Assembly: GCA_020049855.1 (NCBI GenBank)
Contig: JAGVLJ010000013.1
Location: 1-64,000 of the forward strand
Source: Bacteroidia bacterium
GTDB lineage: Bacteria; Bacteroidota; Bacteroidia; UKL13-3
Direction: 5' to 3'
DNA: 64,000 nt
Positions 52,298 through 59,674 of the stretch are shown here, piece after piece. A program made the position numbers and the translations under genes. Under the pieces are notes generated by a model, which had not been told where the DNA came from, made no database searches, and was given only the letters and a program-made list of their open reading frames with translations. Each line of letters starts with the position of its first letter. The stretch's first letter is position 1.

Positions 52298-53319
52298 TTC
52301 TTTACCTGAGTAATTTTCTATCTGCCCATGGCATCACGCCACAGCCATGTGAGTTTATTGTTGAGCACCTTAAAAAGCAGTATAAAATTAGCTTTAGGTC
52401 TGAAAAAAAAAACAGTTTTGCAAGAATTTATGATCAGATCTTCGCGTTAGCAAAACATCGAAAAAAAGTTGATTTAGTAATTATCGATTTGTATGCCTAC
52501 CGTAGTTTTTATTTGTCTTGTTTATGCGGTTTGGTGTGCAGAGTTTTGAAATTACCCTATGTAAGCGTTTTACACTCACATGAACTTGCCCCTAAATTCT
52601 CGCTAAAATCTCCGTTACTTTTTTCATTTCTTAAGGGAGCAAAAGTAAATATTGCCCCTTCCGGATTTTTTGCAGAGCTTTTGGTAAAAAATAATTTTTC
52701 AACAAAAGTTATTTCAAACCCAATTGAGTTGAGTTTATATAAGCCCATAGATGTAACTTTAGATTACCCACGTATGTTGTGGGTACGAACTGTTCATACC
52801 AAATACAATCCGTTACTTGCACTAAAAGTATTAAAAAAAATAATTTCATCTTTTGAAAAATCTAAACTTACACTAGTTGGCCCCGTTACCGAACCTGCTT
52901 ACTCCGATTGCGTACGCTTTGTAAAAGAAAATGGTTTAGAAAAGTCTGTCACCTTTGCTGGTCTCCGCTCTAAAAAAGATTGGATTGCCTTAGCAGCTGA
53001 GCACAATGTTTTCATTAATACAACCAATTTAGACAACGCTCCGGTAAGCATGCTGGAGGCAGCTGCATTAAATTTACCCATTGTAAGCACAAATGTTGGG
53101 GGTATTCCATACTTATTTGAAAACAATAAGGAAGCTATTCTGGTAAATCCGAATAATGAGGCTGCCTTCTCAGCGGCTGTAGCCTCATTATTCGGGGAAA
53201 AAACAACCTGTAAACTGATGACGGAAAACGCAATGAAAAAAGTTATCGGAATGAGTTGGGATTATGTAGAAAAAGAGTGGCTAACTTTATTTACCGAAAT
53301 GGGGATTTTTTCCAGCTAA
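52294..53319 (+). CDS. Glycosyltransferase family 4 (GT-B)
   Basis: A 341-residue GT-B glycosyltransferase starting with TTG on the previous stop (TTGA). Landmarks are SVLHSHELAPKFS, MLWVRTVHTKYNPLLALKVL, LTLVGPV and NLDNAPVSMLEAAALNLPIVSTNVGGIP. The base composition is AT-rich relative to its flanks. A run of ten A at 52403-52412 near the 5' end of the gene (codons about 37-40) is a possible slippage site. Donor and acceptor are unknown. Confidence 0.83.
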   Translation: MILYLSNFLSAHGITPQPCEFIVEHLKKQYKISFRSEKKNSFARIYDQIFALAKHRKKVDLVIIDLYAYRSFYLSCLCGLVCRVLKLPYVSVLHSHELAPKFSLKSPLLFSFLKGAKVNIAPSGFFAELLVKNNFSTKVISNPIELSLYKPIDVTLDYPRMLWVRTVHTKYNPLLALKVLKKIISSFEKSKLTLVGPVTEPAYSDCVRFVKENGLEKSVTFAGLRSKKDWIALAAEHNVFINTTNLDNAPVSMLEAAALNLPIVSTNVGGIPYLFENNKEAILVNPNNEAAFSAAVASLFGEKTTCKLMTENAMKKVIGMSWDYVEKEWLTLFTEMGIFSS

Positions 53320-53322
53320 AAA

Positions 53323-54267
53323 ATGAAAATTACTATTTTGGTTCCATGCTATAATGAAGAACCATTTATAAGGGAATTACTAGGCTGGGTTGAGAAAAAA
53401 TGTGATTATGACTATGAAGTTCTGGTAATTGACGGAGGCAGTACCGATAAAACATTGGCCTATATTAACAATTTCATTTCCGGGAACAACCGAATCAGGT
53501 TAATCTCTAATCCGAATAAATACGTATCACATGCCCTGAACAAAGGAATTGGTGAAGCAATCGGTGAATTCATTATCCGACTTGATGTGCATGTACTTTA
53601 TCCTGACGATTATTTTTCCCGCTGTATTAAAATTCTTACCGAAACCCATGCCGATAATGTGGGAGGATTTCTCGAATACATAGGCACTGATAATTTCTCT
53701 AAGGGTATTGCCGCCTCACTTTCTTCTTTCTGGGGAATAGGATATAATACCATTGGCTCAATCAGGTTTGACCATTATACAGATACGGTATTTTTCGGGT
53801 TTTGGCATAAAAAAACATTTGAGAAGTTTGGGTTGTTTGATGAAGAACTTGTAAGAAATCAGGATGAAGAATTCAACTACCGCATAATTAAATCGGGTGG
53901 AAAAATTTTTAAATCAGCCGATATCCTCCTGCATAAGTATGTACGTAATGACCTTAGTTCTCTGTTCATTCAGTATTTTGAATATGGATTTTACAAGCCT
54001 TTAGTAATTAAAAAAATAGGGCATATTATTAAAATAAGGCATGTAATTCCATCGGTATTTGTACTCTATATCATCTTTTTATTTTTTTTACCAATAGGCT
54101 CTCTTTTTCTATTACCCCTCCTATGCTACATGGGGATGTCGCTCTATTGGGCCATAAACCAAAATAACCCTTTTGTTTCCAAATTAGTATCCTTTATTGC
54201 CTTCCCTGTTATACATATTGCGTATGGCAGCGGATTTTTGGCAGGTATCATCAGAACATTAAGATAA
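53323..54267 (+). CDS. GT2 glycosyltransferase, ExoA-like paralogue
   Basis: A 314-residue GT2. ITILVPCYNEEPFI, VIDGGSTDKT, LDVHVLYPDDYF and RNQDEEFNYRI define the catalytic domain, and C-terminal hydrophobic helices (about 245-265 and 285-305) anchor it. It is paralogous to the GT2 at 50328, with which it shares the length, helix pattern and YVRNDLSSLFIQYFEYGFYKPLV-like block. Two related transferases with a dehydrogenase and GT4 between them suggest similar linkages at two steps of repeat-unit assembly. Confidence 0.85.
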   Translation: MKITILVPCYNEEPFIRELLGWVEKKCDYDYEVLVIDGGSTDKTLAYINNFISGNNRIRLISNPNKYVSHALNKGIGEAIGEFIIRLDVHVLYPDDYFSRCIKILTETHADNVGGFLEYIGTDNFSKGIAASLSSFWGIGYNTIGSIRFDHYTDTVFFGFWHKKTFEKFGLFDEELVRNQDEEFNYRIIKSGGKIFKSADILLHKYVRNDLSSLFIQYFEYGFYKPLVIKKIGHIIKIRHVIPSVFVLYIIFLFFLPIGSLFLLPLLCYMGMSLYWAINQNNPFVSKLVSFIAFPVIHIAYGSGFLAGIIRTLR

Positions 54268-54288
54268 ATATGTTCTATTTTTGCTTGC

Positions 54289-55512
54289 ATGATACCGTTT
54301 TCCCCTCCCCGAATTGATCAAAAAATTATTGATGAGGTAACCGACACCTTAAAGTCAGGATGGATTACCACCGGTCCTAAAACCAAACGATTCGAAAAAG
54401 AACTTACGGCATACTGCGGTAATAAGGCTACCCTTTGCCTCAATTCAGCTACTGCCGGTCTTGAGATTATGCTGCGCTGGTTTGGTGTTAAAGAAGGAGA
54501 CGAAGTTATTATTCCTGCATATACCTATTGTGCCACAGCAAATGTGGTTATTCATTGCGGAGCCAAACCCGTTTTTGTTGATATCGGTCACGATTTTAAT
54601 ATTTCGGTTTCGGAGATTAAAAAAGCCATTACACCCAACACTAAGGTAATTATGCCGGTAGATATTGCCGGATTGCCTTGTGATTTTGATGCGATTAATT
54701 CATTGGTGAATGAGCCTGAAATAAGAAAATTATTCGCCCCTAAAACTGAAGAGCAAAGCCAACTTGGCCGTATATTGGTATTGTCTGATGCAGCACACTC
54801 TGTTGGGGGAACCTATAAAAATAAAAAAGTTGGATCGCTTACAGATGTTTCGGTGTTGTCATTTCATGCCGTTAAAAACCTGACCACCGCAGAAGGTGGT
54901 GCCATTTGCCTTAACCTCCCGAATCCGTTCAACAATGAAAAGGTTTACCAAGACTTATGTATAAAAACACTCCATGGCCAAAATAAAGATGCATTAGCTA
55001 AGTTACAACCCGGAAACTGGCGATATGATATTGTTGAAGCAGGTTACAAAATGAACATGACTGATATTATGGCTTCTATCGGTTTAGTGGAAATAGGTCG
55101 TTACGAAACAGATACTTTACCTAAAAGAAAACACATTTTTAACTGTTACGATCGGTTACTATCGGGCTATAAATGGGCAAAACTTCCTATATACACCTCG
55201 GATGAGAAGTGCAGTTCATACCACTTATATCCCTTACGCATAAAAGGAATAAATGAACAGCAACGCGATGAAATTATTGCAGCCATTTTTAAACAACAGG
55301 TATCAGTTAATGTTCACTTTATACCGGTACCTATGTTGAGCTTTTACAAACAACTTGGCTACTCTATTAACAATTATCCAAATGCGTATAACGAGTATGC
55401 GTGTGAAATCTCCCTTCCGGTGTATTACAACCTGACCGATGATTTGCTATCCCAAGTTGTGAAAGCCGTTGTATCTGCGGTAAACAAAGTACTTGATGCA
55501 GCAAATGGGTAA
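54289..55512 (+). CDS. DegT/DnrJ/EryC1/StrS aminotransferase (WbpE- or ArnB-like)
   Basis: A 407-residue sugar aminotransferase. K196 in SFHAVKNLTTAEGG is the PLP lysine and D167 in VLSDAAHSVGG is the N1 aspartate; NSATAGLE (52-59) binds phosphate. An insertion of about 20 residues at 139-160 (NEPEIRKLFAPKTEEQSQLG) makes it longer than the usual ~370-390. As the only unassigned aminotransferase near the WlbA-like dehydrogenase, it is the best candidate for the C3 transaminase (WbpE role), but an ArnB/PglE-like C4 role acting on the FlaA1/CapD product downstream is equally possible. Confidence 0.8.
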   Translation: MIPFSPPRIDQKIIDEVTDTLKSGWITTGPKTKRFEKELTAYCGNKATLCLNSATAGLEIMLRWFGVKEGDEVIIPAYTYCATANVVIHCGAKPVFVDIGHDFNISVSEIKKAITPNTKVIMPVDIAGLPCDFDAINSLVNEPEIRKLFAPKTEEQSQLGRILVLSDAAHSVGGTYKNKKVGSLTDVSVLSFHAVKNLTTAEGGAICLNLPNPFNNEKVYQDLCIKTLHGQNKDALAKLQPGNWRYDIVEAGYKMNMTDIMASIGLVEIGRYETDTLPKRKHIFNCYDRLLSGYKWAKLPIYTSDEKCSSYHLYPLRIKGINEQQRDEIIAAIFKQQVSVNVHFIPVPMLSFYKQLGYSINNYPNAYNEYACEISLPVYYNLTDDLLSQVVKAVVSAVNKVLDAANG

Positions 55513-56095
55513 ACGGATTTTTGATCTTTTCTTTTCGCTCACTGGATTACTAGCTCTTGCGCCTATCCTTTTGCTATTGGGATTGTTAATTAAACTTGAG
55601 TCAAAGGGTCCGGTTTTTTACTTACAAATCAGGGTTGGCCGATATGGCAGGGACTTTAAGCTCTTTAAATTCCGAACCATGTTTCCTGATTCTGATAAAA
55701 AAGGATTGATCACTGTAGGTATGAAAGACCCCCGAATTACTAAAATAGGATATATACTCCGGAGATATAAACTTGATGAACTACCCCAACTGATAAATGT
55801 ACTATACGGCAATATGAGTTTTGTGGGACCTCGTCCCGAAGTAAGAAAATATGTTGACATGTATTCTACGTCTGAACTTTCTGTGTTGGCCGTAAAGCCA
55901 GGAATTACTGATTTGGCGTCATTAACCTATATTAATGAGAATGAAATTCTGGCTCAGGCCTCTGATCCGGAAATAACTTATTTAAATGAAGTTATGCCAC
56001 ATAAGTTAGCCCTTAATATGGAATACATTCGTAAAAGTTCCCTATGGTTCGACATTAAGATAATCTTCCGCACTATTCTAAAAATAGTAAACTAA
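55505..56095 (+). CDS. Initiating phosphoglycosyltransferase (PglC/WcaJ C-terminal domain type)
   Basis: A 196-residue monotopic phosphoglycosyltransferase. It starts MGKRIFDLFFSLTGLLALAPILLLLGLLI, the re-entrant membrane helix, and has KFRTM, DELPQLINVLYGNMSFVGPRPE and KPGITDLAS. The size corresponds to PglC-like enzymes without the extra WcaJ/WbaP membrane domains. It would transfer phospho-HexNAc or a phospho-diNAc-trideoxyhexose to undecaprenyl phosphate and so start repeat-unit synthesis. ATG at 55505 gives the typical N-terminus; ATG 55496 is also possible. The gene overlaps the aminotransferase 3' end, and the end of the operon follows. Confidence 0.88.
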   Translation: MGKRIFDLFFSLTGLLALAPILLLLGLLIKLESKGPVFYLQIRVGRYGRDFKLFKFRTMFPDSDKKGLITVGMKDPRITKIGYILRRYKLDELPQLINVLYGNMSFVGPRPEVRKYVDMYSTSELSVLAVKPGITDLASLTYINENEILAQASDPEITYLNEVMPHKLALNMEYIRKSSLWFDIKIIFRTILKIVN

Positions 56096-56125
56096 TAACC
56101 TTAAATACAACTAATTGACAAAAAT

Positions 56126-56158
56126 TTTGTGTTTGTAAAGAATAAATACTTAATTTTG
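56126..56158 (+). promoter_or_regulatory. Bacteroidota-type promoter for the dehydratase gene
   Basis: A TTTG box at 56126-56129 and a perfect TAnnTTTG box (TAATTTTG) at 56151-56158 are separated by 21 bases, which fits the Bacteroidota housekeeping sigma consensus. The start codon at 56175 lies 16 bases after the -7 box, so the 5' leader would be only about 10 bases. A second TTTG at 56132-56135 gives a 15-base spacer and is less likely. This suggests that the dehydratase gene is transcribed separately from the preceding operon. Confidence 0.6.
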
Positions 56159-56174
56159 ATTAACCTAAACTTAC

Positions 56175-58127
56175 ATGCGTTACTCCGCTCGAATACAAAA
56201 AATATTTAACTTATCAAGTGGTTACACCCCCAAGTGGATCATTTTTTTACTTGATTTACTCACTTGTTTGCTATCATTTGTTGCAGCCAATATCCTCAGA
56301 TATAATTTTAATCTTTCGGCTGAGGATTTTAATAATTTTCTTCACACCGTTCCGTTAGTTATCACCATTCGCATGGTGTTCTTTATTTTATTCCGAACCT
56401 ATTCAGGCATTATAAGGTTTACCGGAACGCAGGACGCTATTCGAATTTTCAAATCAATAACTTGGGGCTCGGCCATTATTTACGGTGTTAATTTTCTGTT
56501 TCTGGTTAACAAAGCAAAAATAAATATCATCATCCCAACTTCCATCATCATTATTGATTACATCACTTGCATCTTTCTTCTAACTGCGCTGCGACTGGCC
56601 ACAAAAATCCTCTATGCTCAATTAACAAATCCTGGTGAGAATAAAAGAAAAGTGGCAATTTTAGGTGCCGGACATGCCGGACTAATTGCCAAACGAGCCA
56701 TTGATCAGGATCGTGCCGCCAGCATAAAAGTAGTGGCCTTTTTAGATGACGATCCTTCAAAAATTGGTAAAAGTGTAGAGGGAATCAAAATATTTAATGC
56801 CAAAAAAGATTTAGCTGAAGTTCTTGCCAAATACGAAATTGAAGAACTTATCATTTCAATCCAGAATATTAATATAATTCGTAAACAAGAAATTATTGAA
56901 GCCTCGCTAACCCAAAATGTAAAAGTGCTTAATGTTCCTCCAGTTGACCGCTGGATTAACGGAGAGTTGAGTTTCCATCAATTTAAACACGTAAAAATTG
57001 AAGACTTGATAGAGCGTGACACCATTGAACTGGATAAAAATGTAATTGCCAAACAGCTTAAAGGAAAACGGGTAATGATTACCGGAGCTGCCGGGTCAAT
57101 AGGGAGTGAAATAGTACGTCAGGTTATTCCATTCTTTCCTGAAAAAATTATTTTAATTGACAAAGCAGAAACCCCGCTCTATCATTTGGAAACAGAACTG
57201 GAGGAGATAGAAAAAGGCAAACACCTACCTCATAACTTAGTCACCTTTGTAGCAGATGTATGTGATAAAAGCAGGATGAAGCATTTGTTTGAAATTTATA
57301 AGCCTGATTTCATTTATCATGCGGCTGCATTTAAACATGTACCCTTAATGGAAGCTAACCCATCTGAGGCAATTAAAACAAATGTACTAGGCACTAAAGT
57401 AATCGCTGACCTCGCGGTGGAGTTTGGTACAGAAAAATTTGTATTTGTATCAACAGATAAGGCTGTAAACCCAACCAACGTAATGGGGGCATCCAAACGG
57501 ATTGCTGAAATTTATGTTCAGTCACTAAACAACAGTAGTGAATTTAATTACTGTAAAACGAAATTCATTACTACCCGCTTCGGAAACGTATTGGGCACAA
57601 ATGGTTCAGTGATTCCGAGATTCAGAAAGCAAATTGAAGAAGGAGGTCCAATAACCGTAACACACCCCGAAATTACCCGGTATTTTATGACAATACCTGA
57701 AGCTTGTCAACTTGTTTTAGAAGCCGGAGCTATGGGCAATGGAGGTGAAATTTTTATTTTTGATATGGGTCAATCTATCAAAATTGTAGATCTTGCCAAA
57801 AAAATGATAAAACTTTCAGGCCTCACCTTAGGCAAGGATATTCAAATAGTGTTTACCGGATTACGTCCGGGAGAAAAAATAAAAGAAGAACTACTCAACG
57901 ACAAAGAAAATACACTTCCTACCCACCATCCTAAAATAATGATTGGAAAAGTACGTACATATAACTTTAATGAGGTAAACAACAATATTAATCAACTCAT
58001 CCAACTGCAAGCCACGCAAAAAAGTGAACTAGTGGTAAAGTCAATGAAAAATCTGGTACCCGAGTTCATTTCTAAGAACTCCGTTTTTGCAACTTTAGAT
58101 AAAAATCCTCACCTCTCCGAGAACTGA
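56175..58127 (+). CDS. Membrane UDP-HexNAc 4,6-dehydratase (FlaA1/CapD/WbpM type)
   Basis: A 650-residue protein with four N-terminal transmembrane helices (about 22-42, 60-78, 98-112, 117-138), a CoA-binding-like Rossmann domain (VAILGAGHAG, 160-169) and a C-terminal SDR domain with TGAAGSIG (303-310). The catalytic block VSTDKAVNPTNVMGASK has Met437 in place of Tyr and K441, the WbpM-type arrangement. It makes UDP-4-keto-6-deoxy-GlcNAc for QuiNAc, FucNAc, bacillosamine or legionaminic-type sugars. It stands at the 3' end of the locus behind its own promoter (56126-56158). With the nearby PglC-like enzyme and aminotransferase, a bacillosamine-like start sugar is possible. Confidence 0.9.
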   Translation: MRYSARIQKIFNLSSGYTPKWIIFLLDLLTCLLSFVAANILRYNFNLSAEDFNNFLHTVPLVITIRMVFFILFRTYSGIIRFTGTQDAIRIFKSITWGSAIIYGVNFLFLVNKAKINIIIPTSIIIIDYITCIFLLTALRLATKILYAQLTNPGENKRKVAILGAGHAGLIAKRAIDQDRAASIKVVAFLDDDPSKIGKSVEGIKIFNAKKDLAEVLAKYEIEELIISIQNINIIRKQEIIEASLTQNVKVLNVPPVDRWINGELSFHQFKHVKIEDLIERDTIELDKNVIAKQLKGKRVMITGAAGSIGSEIVRQVIPFFPEKIILIDKAETPLYHLETELEEIEKGKHLPHNLVTFVADVCDKSRMKHLFEIYKPDFIYHAAAFKHVPLMEANPSEAIKTNVLGTKVIADLAVEFGTEKFVFVSTDKAVNPTNVMGASKRIAEIYVQSLNNSSEFNYCKTKFITTRFGNVLGTNGSVIPRFRKQIEEGGPITVTHPEITRYFMTIPEACQLVLEAGAMGNGGEIFIFDMGQSIKIVDLAKKMIKLSGLTLGKDIQIVFTGLRPGEKIKEELLNDKENTLPTHHPKIMIGKVRTYNFNEVNNNINQLIQLQATQKSELVVKSMKNLVPEFISKNSVFATLDKNPHLSEN

Positions 58128-58358
58128 GCAATTATCCACTATTTAGACAATTTCTAAATTATTAATTTATTTAGTGCCACTAAGCATTTTTGTGCTTTGT
58201 CTATATATTTGAGCGCAAAAAAATGACAAAAATCTGACACGGCTTTAGTGAGTTAATCTACTAATCATGAGCACTTTTATGTTCATGTATGGTAAATTAG
58301 TATCCAAACCGCCAAGATATTTTACGCAGTTTTTTATAAAATAAAATCAGTTGTAAAA
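58128..58358 (+). promoter_or_regulatory. Intergenic region upstream of the alternative complex III operon
   Basis: 231 bases without an ORF. A TAnnTTTG box (TATATTTG) is present at 58204-58211, although no TTTG lies at the ideal distance upstream. The expected leader contains a nested inverted repeat: TACTAATCATGA (58259-58270) against TCATG (58283-58287) and ATTAGTA (58296-58302), with an 8-base bulge on the 3' side. An AT-rich hairpin ATTTAG-ACAATTT-CTAAAT at 58141-58159, followed by T-rich sequence, could end the dehydratase transcript. These are structural observations; transcription evidence is lacking. Confidence 0.45.
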
Positions 58359-59642
58359 ATGAGAATAAAGAGATTAGCCTTATCCCTCACGCTGCTCCTC
58401 TCCTCATTCGGGCTTATAAAAGCTCAGGATGTTGCAGCAGGAGAGAAAGTGTTTAAAGCCAATTGCATAGCTTGTCATGCTATTAAAGATAAAGTTGTTG
58501 GCCCGGCTTTAAAGGATGTAGAAAAACGCAGAGATGAAGCATGGCTTATTAAGTGGATAAAAAACTCGCAGGAGGTTATTTCGAGCGGGGATGCATATGC
58601 CGTTGACTTGTTCAATAAGTACAACAAAGCCCCAATGCCTCCTTTTGCTAGTTTATCTGATGGCGATATTAAGTCGTTGTTAGCCTATATTAAAAAGGAA
58701 AGTGAAGCTCCTGCCGCAACAACTGCCGCGGTAAGCACTACTCCTTCAGGTTTAACTGCTACTGCACAAACTCCTGCGGCACCACAGGATTCATTCTACA
58801 ATAATTTTACGTTTATAGCACTATTACTAATGGCGGTAATTTTATTGGTGATAGTAATTGTACTAAACAGAATCAAAGGAATTGTTGAAAAAATTCACAA
58901 AACTAAATTTCCGGAAGAAGCTGCAGCCAATGAAATAGACCCGCGTACTACAATCAGCTATAAACTATTTAAAAAGCATCCGGTAGTAGGTGTGTTAACC
59001 GTCCTCACTATAGTGATGGTTGTATTGGCAGGATATGGTTTTAATTACGGCAACACCGAAGTTGGTGTTCAAAAAGGATATGCTCCTACACAACCAATTG
59101 CCTACTCACATGAATTACATGCCGGAAAATACCAGATCAACTGCCAATACTGCCACAGCACCGCAAGTAAAAGCAAGCAGGCATCAATTCCGGGCGCAAA
59201 TACGTGTATGAATTGCCATATGCATGTAACAGCAAAAGATAAATATAACGGACAGGTATCTCCCGAAATTCAGAAGATTTATACCGCCATCGGCTGGGAT
59301 GCAGAAAAAAGGGAGTACATTCCCAACTACGAGAAAAAACCCATCAAATGGATTCGTATTCATAATTTACCTGATCACGTGTATTTCAACCACTCCCAAC
59401 ACGTAAAAGTTGGTAAAATTGAGTGCCAGAAATGTCACGGTGAAATTCAAACCATGAAAGTAGTTGCTCAAAATGCCACCCTGCAAATGGGATGGTGTAT
59501 TGATTGCCATCGCCAAACCAATATTGATTTACAAGGCAACAAATACTATGAGAAACTACATGCCGAATTGAAAAAAGAAGGTAAATCCGACATTACCGTA
59601 GCCAGAAATGGTGGTATGGAATGTTCAAAATGCCACTATTAA
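58359..59642 (+). CDS. actA: Alternative complex III cytochrome c subunit, monohaem-pentahaem fusion (ActA)
   Basis: A 427-residue multihaem cytochrome. A signal peptide (residues 1-22, ending KAQD) is followed by a class I cytochrome c domain with CIACH (36-40) and its distal Met region MPPF (93-96). A linker rich in Ala/Thr and two hydrophobic helices (about 151-170 and 207-226) lead to a five-haem part: CQYCH (262), CMNCH (283), CQKCH (356), CIDCH (380) and CSKCH (422). ActA in characterised ACIII is a pentahaem protein; the fused monohaem domain is a Bacteroidota-type variant. It takes electrons from ActB and passes them towards a cytochrome or oxidase on the periplasmic side. ActB follows 32 bases downstream. 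Confidence 0.92.
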   Translation: MRIKRLALSLTLLLSSFGLIKAQDVAAGEKVFKANCIACHAIKDKVVGPALKDVEKRRDEAWLIKWIKNSQEVISSGDAYAVDLFNKYNKAPMPPFASLSDGDIKSLLAYIKKESEAPAATTAAVSTTPSGLTATAQTPAAPQDSFYNNFTFIALLLMAVILLVIVIVLNRIKGIVEKIHKTKFPEEAAANEIDPRTTISYKLFKKHPVVGVLTVLTIVMVVLAGYGFNYGNTEVGVQKGYAPTQPIAYSHELHAGKYQINCQYCHSTASKSKQASIPGANTCMNCHMHVTAKDKYNGQVSPEIQKIYTAIGWDAEKREYIPNYEKKPIKWIRIHNLPDHVYFNHSQHVKVGKIECQKCHGEIQTMKVVAQNATLQMGWCIDCHRQTNIDLQGNKYYEKLHAELKKEGKSDITVARNGGMECSKCHY

Positions 59643-59674
59643 TTAATTGAAACTTCCACTTTAAGAGCCGTTAC

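Noticed and set aside
58182-58197. AAGCA-TTTTTG-TGCTT hairpin as terminator
   Set aside because: The stem is only 5 bp and AT-rich, with no clear U-run after it.
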